Origin: an uncultured Thermomicrobiales bacterium
GTDB lineage: Bacteria; Chloroflexota; Chloroflexia; Thermomicrobiales; UBA6265
Reading direction: 5' to 3'
DNA length: 6,841 nucleotides
Assembly (NCBI GenBank): GCA_902806395.1
Contig: CADCWH010000240.1
Coordinates: 1 to 6,841 of the forward strand
Part shown: positions 1 to 5,741 of the stretch, one piece after another
How positions within the stretch are numbered: position 1 is the first letter of the stretch
How the letters are laid out: every line of letters starts with the position of its first letter
The notes under the pieces: model-generated
Database searches by the model: none
Seen by the model: only the letters and a program-made list of their open reading frames with translations
What the model was told of the DNA's origin: nothing
Program-made: the position numbers and the translations under genes

Positions 1-912
1 CTGTTCATGGCCCTCGGCCAGTTTGGCCTGGCCCACGAACTGACCGGGGAGCACCTGATCCCCATCGGCACGGTCTACGACCCCTTCGTATGCCGAGGAC
101 TCGATGCCCTGATCTATAGCCTCTACGTCGGAGCGAAGATGATTTTCGCAGGGACTCCGGCCGGTGTCTCGCTGAGCCCGGAAGGCGGTGCCCACCAAAG
201 CACCGTCACCCCCTCACTCGGCATCGAATTACCGGGTTTGGTCAGCTACGAGCCATGCTTCGGTCAAGAGGTCGACGCTGTGTTGCTCGACGCGATCCGG
301 CGGTGTTCGGACCGCGACCACGGAACCTCGACGTACCTCCGTCTCTCGACCAAACCGATCGACCAGTCGCTCGTGACCGAAGCCATCGCCCGCCTGGGTG
401 AGGAAGAATGGCTCCGCCAGGTCCTACTCGGCGGGTACAGGCTCATCGACCGAGAACTGGCCACCCCGGACTTGCCCGTCTCGGATGCCGTGACCATCGC
501 CGCCGCCGGAATCATGGTCCCCGAGGCGGTCGGGGCCGCCCGGCGCCTCCACGCCGAGGGCATCGCCGCTTCCGTCATCAACGTGACGAGCGGCGACCGC
601 CTCTTTGCCGCCTTACGCGCGATGCGACGGTCCCAATTAGCCGATGCCCGGACTACCCCGGACCCCGGCCACCTCGCGACCCTCTTCCCGACGGCGGAGC
701 GCCGCGTCCCACTGGTCACCGTGCAGGACGGTGCCTCGCATGCCTTTGCGTTCCTCGGTGGCATCCACGGTGTCCCGGTCGTCCCCCTCGGGGTCGACCA
801 GTTCGGCCAGTCGGGCAGCCGCGCAGACCTTTACCGGACGGTCGGCATCGACGTTGACACGATCGTCAACGCCGCGATGGTGGCCCTCGACCTAGCGGCC
901 GATCGGGCCTGA
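1..912 (+). CDS. Homodimeric pyruvate dehydrogenase E1 (AceE)/transketolase-like protein, C-terminal part
   Basis: This is the 3' part of a thiamine-diphosphate enzyme. The reading frame is open from base 1, so the gene begins outside the window and the ATG at base 7 is probably internal. The visible ~303 residues match the last third of AceE-type E1 subunits, which decarboxylate pyruvate (or a related 2-oxoacid) and pass the acyl group to an E2 lipoyl domain. Counting from the ATG, the sequence GTPAGVSLSPEGGAHQS (49-65) sits where E. coli AceE has its GRTTLNGEGLQH loop. PGLVSYEPCFGQEVDAVLLD (76-95) corresponds to the AceE segment containing ISYDPAYAYEVA. The transketolase C-terminal-like domain follows from about residue 160, and GVDQFGQSGSRADLYR (262-277) parallels GTDGFGRSDSRENLR. 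No E2 or E3 gene follows; the next gene is convergent. The family is fairly sure from these alignments. The exact substrate is not, and a stand-alone transketolase-like enzyme is the alternative. Confidence 0.78.
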   Translation: MFMALGQFGLAHELTGEHLIPIGTVYDPFVCRGLDALIYSLYVGAKMIFAGTPAGVSLSPEGGAHQSTVTPSLGIELPGLVSYEPCFGQEVDAVLLDAIRRCSDRDHGTSTYLRLSTKPIDQSLVTEAIARLGEEEWLRQVLLGGYRLIDRELATPDLPVSDAVTIAAAGIMVPEAVGAARRLHAEGIAASVINVTSGDRLFAALRAMRRSQLADARTTPDPGHLATLFPTAERRVPLVTVQDGASHAFAFLGGIHGVPVVPLGVDQFGQSGSRADLYRTVGIDVDTIVNAAMVALDLAADRA

Positions 913-956
913 CACGGCGTCGGAGACCGGGAACGACGGTTGCCCCGTCCCCGTCC

Positions 957-978
957 CCACTCCGGACACCAGGAGTGG
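957..978. terminator. Candidate bidirectional terminator hairpin between convergent genes
   Basis: A perfect 7-bp inverted repeat, CCACTCC (957-963) and GGAGTGG (972-978), encloses an 8-base loop in the 76-base gap between two convergent stop codons (912 and 989). The pair GT/AC just outside can extend the stem across a 2-base bulge. No clear U-tract follows on either strand, so intrinsic termination is inferred from position and symmetry only. Confidence 0.45.
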
Positions 979-988
979 ACTCGTCGGC

Positions 989-3739
989 TCAGCCGCCGAG
1001 TTCGAGGCGACTCGGCCGGGAGCCGGCCTGGTTTATGGCGTTGAACAAGAACTTATAGGTGCCCCTGGCCTGTGCCCGGAAGTAGGGTCTGCAGGCCATG
1101 AGCACGACCGTGCCCTCCCCGAGTGGCACCTCAACCACGGCCGCCTTGCCGAAGAGGTGCTCCGGCCCCAGGAGCCACCCGCTCATCGACGGGTCACTCT
1201 GCGGGTACCGCGCCACGACCGTGCCCGGTCCAGCCAAGTCGTACGCATCGCCCTTGAGGAACAGCACCGTCGTCTGACGCGGCAGCCCGAACCCGAGCGG
1301 GTGGTCGGTATCGACGACGACCCGCAGCAGCGAGCCGGGTCCATAGAACTGCGTCGCGGTCAAACTCGCCAACACGTTGCGCACCGGCAGCGCGAATGCC
1401 TCTGCCACCGCGGCGGACGAACCGTCGCTTGTGATCAGGGTGCCGCCCCGTTCGACGAACCGGCGCAGGGCATCCATGCCGACGATACCGAGCCCGCCGA
1501 CGTACTCCGGTGCGTTGGGTTCCTTGAAGGCATTCTTCTCCGGCCGTCCGTCCCGCAGGTCATCCGCGCGCTGCGCGGGCAGGAGGATCGCGTCGAACCG
1601 TTCGTGAAGGTTTCCCTGCCGGATATCGGCGTCGTGCAGGGTTTCGTACGGGACCTCGTACTCCTCAAGCACCCATCGGGCCCATCCTTCGTCGATGCTG
1701 GCCACCCAGCTTTGGTAGACGCCGAGCCTCGTCCCGGTGACCTCAAGCGTCTCGACCGAGACCGGCCCGTCCAGGACGACCACGTCGATCCCCACACCGG
1801 CGACGAGCGCAGCGACCTGAGCACCCGCGTCTCCAGAACGCGGAACGAGGTATGAGCCCGATGGGAGGTCCAGACCCGGGACGCGCTCCTTCGCTCGGTG
1901 GACCTGGACATCGGCTGCCAGCAGTCGCCGCGCCGCGAGCATGGACCGGTTGGCGTCCGCACGGAACGCCCAACCCCATGTCCCGTCCCCGGTCACCGAC
2001 CCGTCTCGGGTCCCCACCATCGTCAAGGGGGTCAGGGCAGTTCGTGTCTCGGCCGGAATGGGCGTTCGGACCTCAACGGCCTCAACACCCATCTGCAACG
2101 GCAGCGTGTGACCGGAGATGTCATAGGGCGGGATCGGCGGTCCATCCGGCCACTGGCGGAGTTCCGGGTAGTCCTGCTTTTCCATCAGCGTCTTGGCGAA
2201 GTTGCCGGCCGGTTGGTCCAGCGCGATCAGCCGGGTCCCCGCTGGATAGGTGACGCCGTCGAGCGTAATCGGGCCGGCAGCCTCCCCCACTTCGACCGCT
2301 CCCCGGATCATGGTCTCGACCAATTCGTCGGCCGACCTCGGGTCGTGCTGGTCCGGTGGGACGGCATAGGCGAAGGGTGCCTCGGTCCGTCCGATCGTTC
2401 GCCGGTTGATTGCCAGGTAGTCCCGCAGCAACCCTTCGCGGTACTTCGCCGCGTGGTCGAGGAAGGCTCGGGCCGCGATCAGGTCATAGTCGATGATGTC
2501 GCGGAGGGTCCAGGACCCGCCCTCCCACGGCAGCGGGTGGTTCCAGGTTCGCACCCGGGGGTCGAAACCGTCCGCAGGCCGCAGGTCGTCTTCCTCGACC
2601 GTCACCGGAGTGGCGAAGCGACAACTGGCCGCCTCGCTGAGCAAGTCGATGCTGCCGTGATAGTTGCCGTAGGCCAGTGAGGGCGAGTAATTATCAAACA
2701 CGATGTGAGTCGCCACGCCCGGCTTGCCCGCGGCGGTCAGCCGGGCGGCGATGGCCGTGCCGATGGCCGCGAACCCCTGTTGGATCACCGGGTCCTGATT
2801 CGGGTCCAGCGGGTCGATGAACGGCGGCACCATGAACCTGGCCCCGTCGCGCCCCATCTGGTGCATGTCGAAGACGAGCTGGGGATGCTCGCGGTTATGC
2901 ATCGCCGCGAAGTGCCGGTTCTCGACCTGGGTCAGCATGAACCAGTCACGGTTGTTGTCGTGTCCCACGTACGGGTGATAGAGCCAAGGGAGGTCGCACC
3001 CCTCGTAGGGGGTGCCGAGCCAGCGCCCGTACCACTCACCGTAGATGTCGATCCCGTCCGGGTTCCCGCTCGGGACGAGCAGGGTGATCGTGCGCGACAA
3101 CACTTCCCGGGTCTCGGGATCATTGCCGGTCGCCAGCAGGTGGGCCAGTTCCATCGTCATCAGCGCGGCGCCGATCTCGTTGGAGTGCTGGGTCGCGAGG
3201 ATCACCGCCACGCTGCGGGCCCGGGCGATGGCCTCCGCCAGGTCCGGCTCCTCCCGGCCCCTCGGGTCCCAGAGGCGGCCGAGGAGCTCCCGGTTCCGCT
3301 CGCGGGCCGGGGCGGTGAGGTTCTCCGGAGCCGATACCGCGACCGTGATCATCGGTCGCCCTTGGGTCGACGGGCCCAGCGTCTCGACCGACACACGGTC
3401 CGACGCCTGGGCCAGGGCCTCGAAATACCCGACGATCTCGCCCCACCCGGGCACCTTGCCGGAGGCACCCAATGGGTACCCAAGGAAAGCGGCCGGACTC
3501 GGCACCCGGGCGGCGGCCCGCCGGCGACGGACCGGTGCCCCATCGACCAGGGTCCGACTCGCAGCTTCGACCCAAGCTTCGTCGAACAGCAGGACGCGCC
3601 CGGGGGTTTCCTTGGTCGCCGGTGGAAGTGCACCCGACGCCACCCGGGATCGCACGGCCTGAGGCTGGACCCCGAGTCGTCGGGCCACCGTGGTGACCGT
3701 CAAGAATCCGTCCGTCTCGGACCGTTTCGGGCGCGGCAT
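989..3739 (-). CDS. M14-family zinc carboxypeptidase-like protein with an N-terminal helix-turn-helix domain
   Basis: This 916-residue protein begins at the ATG at 3739, because GGAGG lies 7 bases upstream; a TTG at 3772 would add 11 residues but lacks that support. Residues 11-60 resemble a MerR/excisionase-type HTH (LTVTTVARRLGVQPQAVRSR, then a basic/Pro wing and LFDEAWVEAA). A basic linker, RRRRAAAR (71-78), follows. Residues ~85-440 form the M14 domain: zinc ligands H185 and E188 (QHSNE) and H293 (DMHQMG), SGNPDG (224-229), the substrate-binding NNRD (262-265) and the likely catalytic E369 (SEAAS). The ~480 residues after it, ending in a class I glutamine-amidotransferase-like fold (about 680-900), match the long M14 peptidases that are usually exported. 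No cysteine sits where that fold would carry its nucleophile (SDGSSAAV, 771-778), so this part is probably structural. There is no signal peptide or membrane segment, so a cytoplasmic location is inferred. The peptidase class is confident; the substrate is unknown. Confidence 0.85.
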   Translation of the reverse strand: MPRPKRSETDGFLTVTTVARRLGVQPQAVRSRVASGALPPATKETPGRVLLFDEAWVEAASRTLVDGAPVRRRRAAARVPSPAAFLGYPLGASGKVPGWGEIVGYFEALAQASDRVSVETLGPSTQGRPMITVAVSAPENLTAPARERNRELLGRLWDPRGREEPDLAEAIARARSVAVILATQHSNEIGAALMTMELAHLLATGNDPETREVLSRTITLLVPSGNPDGIDIYGEWYGRWLGTPYEGCDLPWLYHPYVGHDNNRDWFMLTQVENRHFAAMHNREHPQLVFDMHQMGRDGARFMVPPFIDPLDPNQDPVIQQGFAAIGTAIAARLTAAGKPGVATHIVFDNYSPSLAYGNYHGSIDLLSEAASCRFATPVTVEEDDLRPADGFDPRVRTWNHPLPWEGGSWTLRDIIDYDLIAARAFLDHAAKYREGLLRDYLAINRRTIGRTEAPFAYAVPPDQHDPRSADELVETMIRGAVEVGEAAGPITLDGVTYPAGTRLIALDQPAGNFAKTLMEKQDYPELRQWPDGPPIPPYDISGHTLPLQMGVEAVEVRTPIPAETRTALTPLTMVGTRDGSVTGDGTWGWAFRADANRSMLAARRLLAADVQVHRAKERVPGLDLPSGSYLVPRSGDAGAQVAALVAGVGIDVVVLDGPVSVETLEVTGTRLGVYQSWVASIDEGWARWVLEEYEVPYETLHDADIRQGNLHERFDAILLPAQRADDLRDGRPEKNAFKEPNAPEYVGGLGIVGMDALRRFVERGGTLITSDGSSAAVAEAFALPVRNVLASLTATQFYGPGSLLRVVVDTDHPLGFGLPRQTTVLFLKGDAYDLAGPGTVVARYPQSDPSMSGWLLGPEHLFGKAAVVEVPLGEGTVVLMACRPYFRAQARGTYKFLFNAINQAGSRPSRLELGG

Positions 3740-3746
3740 CGGTGAG

Positions 3747-3751
3747 CCTCC
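3747..3751 (-). promoter_or_regulatory. Ribosome binding site that fixes the peptidase start
   Basis: On the minus strand this reads GGAGG and is followed by 7 bases and then ATG at 3739. It selects the methionine of MPRPKRSETD over the TTG at 3772 and keeps the whole HTH domain inside the translated protein. Confidence 0.8.
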
Positions 3752-3787
3752 AGGAGATACGCGGGTGATCAATCAAGTGGGACGGCA

Positions 3788-3818
3788 CGGGCGGCCCCGC
3801 GACAGGTGGAGCCGCCCG
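3788..3818. other. GC-rich inverted repeat upstream of the peptidase gene
   Basis: CGGGCGGC (3788-3795) and GCCGCCCG (3811-3818) are perfect 8-base complements around a 15-base loop, about 50 bases upstream of the peptidase ATG. A competing stem pairs GCCCCG (3794-3799) with CGGGGC (3825-3830). If the transcript covers this stretch it could fold in two ways. In DNA this GC-rich such repeats arise easily by chance, so function is unproven. Confidence 0.3.
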
Positions 3819-3833
3819 GAGCGTCGGGGCGGC

Positions 3834-3872
3834 GAGTCACCGGGGTAGGTCGTCTAGTCCTCTACCCGACTC
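3834..3872. other. Bulged 11-bp inverted repeat in the gap upstream of the peptidase gene
   Basis: GAGTC (3834-3838) plus GGGTAG (3843-3848) pair with CTACCC (3862-3867) plus GACTC (3868-3872). This gives an 11-bp stem with a 4-base bulge (ACCG) on one side and a 13-base loop. It is the longest imperfect stem in the gap. It could be a 5' leader structure of the peptidase mRNA, an operator or a transcription stop. There is no U-tract. Confidence 0.35.
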
Positions 3873-3883
3873 CGGGGAGACCG

Positions 3884-3964
3884 ATGGCTAACAGCGCTGC
3901 GGACGGCGATTTGTCGTTTGGGACGACGGCGTTCCGGTCCCCGGACACGACACGTCGCCACTGA
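3884..3964 (+). CDS. Possible 26-residue small ORF in the intergenic gap
   Basis: ATG at 3884 is preceded by GGGGAG (3874-3879), only 4 bases away, and opens a frame ending in TGA at 3962-3964. The product would be MANSAADGDL followed by SFGTTAFRSPDTTRRH. It is hydrophilic, matches no family I recognise, and has no hydrophobic segment or repeat. It is the only short frame with a plausible ribosome site in this gap. It starts just after the 3834-3872 inverted repeat, and its stop lies at the edge of the 3953-3984 hairpin. A chance frame is at least as likely as a gene. Confidence 0.15.
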   Translation: MANSAADGDLSFGTTAFRSPDTTRRH

Positions 3965-3984
3965 CCTGGAGGCCGGTGGCGACG
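3953..3984 (-). terminator. Candidate terminator hairpin downstream of the cold-shock gene
   Basis: CGTCGCCAC (3953-3961) and GTGGCGACG (3976-3984) form a perfect 9-bp stem with a 14-base loop. It begins 44 bases past the cold-shock stop codon on the minus strand. Outer bases ACGAC (3947-3951) and GTCGT (3994-3998) can lengthen it across an asymmetric internal loop. Its position after a stop codon favours a transcription end, but there is no U-run. Confidence 0.45.
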
Positions 3985-4028
3985 CGGGCGCCGGTCGTCA
4001 AGATGTCGGGCGGATTCGGGGACCGGGC

Positions 4029-4337
4029 CTAAGCACCGCCCGTGGACGCTTCGTCAGCCGCGCCGGCAGCCTCGGCCAACTGGGCGTCACGGGCGGCGGT
4101 ATCTCTCGGGGAGAGAGACCCTTCCGGGGCGGGACGGACGTTGACCGCTGCCGGTCCCTTCGGCCGCTGGCCGATCGAGAACTCGACCCGCTGGCCAACT
4201 TCAAGCGTCATCCGCGGGCCATCACCCTCGGTGGCGATACCGCTCTTGTGTACGTAGACGCGGTCCCCGCCACTATCAGGGACGATGAACCCGCTCCCGC
4301 GGCGCGGTGAGTAAACTCTGACGGTACCAACTGGCAT
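4029..4337 (-). CDS. Divergent cold-shock-domain nucleic-acid-binding protein with an acidic, Ala-rich tail
   Basis: The 102-residue product is a small cytoplasmic OB-fold protein of the CspA type, which binds single-stranded RNA or DNA. The start is the ATG at 4337, with GAGG 7 bases upstream. The frame stays open to 4481, but those 48 extra residues look nothing like the family. Residues 2-70 are the cold-shock domain: VGTVRVYSPRRGSGFIVP (3-20, RNP1 region), RVYVHKSGI (26-34, RNP2 region) and KGPAAVNV (60-67, matching CspA KGPAAGNV). Against CspA, the binding aromatics W11, F18 and F34 are replaced by V8, S15 and K31. F17, Y28 and H30 keep the other positions. Residues ~72-102 form a tail rich in Ala, Glu, Asp, Ser and Thr, probably disordered. 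The fold is confident. Binding preference and cold induction are not shown. Confidence 0.88.
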   Translation of the reverse strand: MPVGTVRVYSPRRGSGFIVPDSGGDRVYVHKSGIATEGDGPRMTLEVGQRVEFSIGQRPKGPAAVNVRPAPEGSLSPRDTAARDAQLAEAAGAADEASTGGA

Positions 4338-4344
4338 GCGGACA

Positions 4345-4348
4345 CCTC
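4345..4348 (-). promoter_or_regulatory. Ribosome binding site that fixes the cold-shock protein start
   Basis: The minus strand reads GAGG here with a 7-base spacer to ATG at 4337. The site supports the 102-residue form, whose first residues (MPVGTVRVY) align directly with the first strand of the cold-shock fold. Confidence 0.7.
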
Positions 4349-4359
4349 GTGCGGTCGCG

Positions 4360-4375
4360 GGACGCCGGGGCGTCC
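4360..4375 (-). other. Compact GC hairpin in the cold-shock mRNA leader
   Basis: GGACGCC (4360-4366) is followed directly by GG and its exact complement. This gives a 16-base near-perfect palindrome that folds as 6 bp with a 4-base loop. It lies 22 bases upstream of the cold-shock ATG and 11 bases upstream of the Shine-Dalgarno site. Leader hairpins are common in csp mRNAs, but this one does not cover the ribosome site, so its effect is unknown. Confidence 0.4.
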
Positions 4376-4442
4376 GGAGACATCGGCGATCGGACAATAG
4401 AACGGCCCCCGGTGCGATACACGGGAGGCGGTCGAACGCGCA

Positions 4443-4471
4443 AAGATACCACGCCTGGACCGCCTTGACTC
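4443..4471 (-). promoter_or_regulatory. Weak sigma70-like promoter candidate for the cold-shock gene
   Basis: Minus-strand TATCTT (4448-4443, four of six matches to TATAAT) is separated by 17 bases from GAGTCA (4471-4466, three of six matches to TTGACA). It would start transcription near 4436 and give a leader of about 100 bases. The matches are modest, and the element was chosen because it is the best spaced pair in the 230-base gap. Confidence 0.25.
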
Positions 4472-4507
4472 GACCAAGCACCCGAACCGGACGGTCTGAC
4501 CATCACT

Positions 4508-4532
4508 CTGGGTCCATGTCGCCATTACCCAG
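4508..4532 (-). terminator. Possible weak terminator hairpin after the dioxygenase gene
   Basis: CTGGGT (4508-4513) and ACCCAG (4527-4532) form a 6-bp stem, with an inner ATG/CAT pairing around a 4-base loop. It begins 35 bases past the dioxygenase stop codon on the minus strand. A smaller GCCC/GGGC stem (4551-4562) lies closer to the stop. Neither has a U-tract, so read-through into the cold-shock gene is possible. Confidence 0.25.
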
Positions 4533-4567
4533 GTCTAGCAGCCTTCCGAAGCCCTGATGGGCGTCCC

Positions 4568-5641
4568 CTAGCCGATAGTGAGCGGTCGCAACCTCCCTGT
4601 GATCGACTCGCGGTCGCCCTCCAACCAGGGCGGCAGGCGCAGGGATCCACCAAGGTCGGCGGGGTCCTCGTCGATAGCGAAGCCGGGGCCGGCCGTGGCG
4701 ATCTCCAAGATGTGGCCATCGGGGTCGTTGAAGTAGATGCTCTTGAAATACTGCCGGTCGCGGATCTCGGTCGCTCGCACACCGGCTTCCGCCAGGCGCA
4801 GCTGCCAGGCGTGCTGGGCGTCCTCATTGGCCACGTTCAGGGCGAAGTGGTGGGTCATGCCGCGCCCCACCACGCCGCACGGTCGTGAGCCTGGCTGGTA
4901 TCCGAACCACGTGATGACCGTGCCCGGAGCGCCATCTCCGACACCGACGTAGAGGTGTGGGGAGGTGGGGTCGTCGAAGTTGACCGTTCGCTTCAGGGGA
5001 CGCATCCCCAGGGTCTCGGCGTAGAACGCCATCGTTCGCTCGGCGTCGGAGGCCATGAAGGTGATGTGGTGCATGCGCCGGAGGGTCATCTCGGCATCGA
5101 TCGCCGCGACCGGCTGCGACCAGGTCACGGCCTCGATCGCCGCCTCGTCGCGGTGACCGGCGGTCGTCTCGACCGGCGGGGGCCGGAGTTCTTGGCCGAG
5201 GGCGTCGGGTGCCTCGTCCACCGTCCACCCCGGGCTGCGGGTGGCGATCTCGATGATCAGCCCGTCGGGGTCCTCGAAGTAGATGCTGCGGAAGTACACC
5301 CTATCGTAGGGGCCGCTCACCCGTACGCCGTGGTCGGACAGCCATCGCTTCCAGCGGTCCTGGGTTTCGGTCGTCGTCGTCTCGAACGCGACGTGGTGTG
5401 TGGTGCCGATGCCGGGGTGCCCTCGGGGCGCATCTGGCCATTCGAAGAAGGTCAACAGCGATCCTGGGTCGGCCGCCTCGTTGCCGAAGTACAGGTGATA
5501 GGCGCCGGGGTCATCAAAGTTGACCGTCTGCTTGACGAGGCGCAGGCCCATGATGCCGGTGTAGAACGAGACCGTACGCTGGGCGTCGGCGCAGACGGCA
5601 GTGAGGTGGTGGATACCGGTGATGGCCGCCGTCGAGTCCAT
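4568..5641 (-). CDS. Two-domain VOC-fold (glyoxalase-type) ring-cleaving dioxygenase
   Basis: The 357-residue protein resembles the ring-cleaving dioxygenases of the MhqE/MhqO/LinE kind, which open hydroquinone- or catechol-type rings at a metal in the cytoplasm. The start is the ATG at 5641, with GGAGG 8 bases upstream; an open extension to 5758 is unlike the family. It contains two tandem VOC modules. The first (about 7-145) has likely metal ligands H11/H12 (GIHHLT), H82/H83 (THHVAF) and E131 (DPDGLIIEI). The second (about 187-325) has H191/H192 (MHHITF), H264/H265 (THHFAL) and E313 (DPDGHILEI). Both carry a TVNFDDP motif (39-45 and 219-225). The C-terminus, LRLPPWLEGDRESI, is typical of the family. 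Its neighbour, the divergent hydrolase at 5742, is a partner often seen beside this family. The fold is certain; the substrate is inferred. Confidence 0.88.
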   Translation of the reverse strand: MDSTAAITGIHHLTAVCADAQRTVSFYTGIMGLRLVKQTVNFDDPGAYHLYFGNEAADPGSLLTFFEWPDAPRGHPGIGTTHHVAFETTTTETQDRWKRWLSDHGVRVSGPYDRVYFRSIYFEDPDGLIIEIATRSPGWTVDEAPDALGQELRPPPVETTAGHRDEAAIEAVTWSQPVAAIDAEMTLRRMHHITFMASDAERTMAFYAETLGMRPLKRTVNFDDPTSPHLYVGVGDGAPGTVITWFGYQPGSRPCGVVGRGMTHHFALNVANEDAQHAWQLRLAEAGVRATEIRDRQYFKSIYFNDPDGHILEIATAGPGFAIDEDPADLGGSLRLPPWLEGDRESITGRLRPLTIG

Positions 5642-5741
5642 GCTCGTGTCCTCCGTGTCGTCCGTCGAGGGCCGGTCGTGGCCCGCCGTTTGCTCGTAAC
5701 TCAAACCTGCCGATCGCGCCCGTCCGCCGAGAGGACATTCG
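5642..5741. promoter_or_regulatory. Shared divergent control region between dioxygenase and hydrolase genes
   Basis: All 100 bases lie between two divergent start codons, each with a strong Shine-Dalgarno site (GGAGG at 5650-5654 on the minus strand; GAGAGG at 5729-5734 on the plus strand). The centre is unusually AT-rich for this DNA and contains GTTTG (5688-5692) and CAAAC (5702-5706), a 5-base inverted repeat with a 9-base spacer. A second inverted repeat, GGGCC (5669-5673) and GGCCC (5680-5684), lies beside it. No convincing -35/-10 pair is seen. The layout suits one regulator controlling both genes, which is an inference. Confidence 0.5.

Larger units (their letters stand above)
4338..4567. 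other. 230-base gap between the dioxygenase and cold-shock genes
   Basis: No gene is seen here. On the minus strand, in transcription order, it holds two small hairpins after the dioxygenase stop, a weak promoter candidate near 4443-4471, and a GC palindrome and ribosome site before the cold-shock ATG. Its length suggests that the cold-shock gene has its own promoter and a leader. Confidence 0.5.

Noticed and set aside
1157..2680. Several long plus-strand frames (1157-1855, 1852-2253, 1898-2680) opposite the peptidase gene
   Set aside because: The composition is typical of frame shadows in high-GC DNA. The peptidase frame on the minus strand explains the region completely.
2705..3745. 346-residue plus-strand open frame opposite the peptidase gene
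   Set aside because: It is low-complexity Arg/Gly/Pro/Val-rich with no family motif, and it mirrors codon bias of the real gene on the other strand in GC-rich DNA.
3740..3772. TTG start giving 11 extra residues on the peptidase
   Set aside because: The ATG at 3739 has a perfect GGAGG with a 7-base spacer, and the extra residues encode no signal peptide.
3773..4028. tRNA or other known structured RNA in the hairpin-rich gap
   Set aside because: No T-loop (GGTTCGAATCC-like) or cloverleaf spacing was found on either strand, and the stems do not match any RNA family I recognise.
3918..4310. 130-residue plus-strand open frame across the cold-shock gene
   Set aside because: It is antisense to a clear cold-shock domain and has no motif or convincing ribosome site.
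4338..4481. 48-residue N-terminal extension of the cold-shock protein
   Set aside because: It is Arg/Cys-rich and unlike the family. The ATG at 4337 has a well-placed GAGG and starts exactly at the conserved first strand.
5644..5668. Short GTGTC/GTCC-like near-repeats in the divergent control region
   Set aside because: They are too short and imperfect to count as a tandem repeat, and they overlap the dioxygenase ribosome site.
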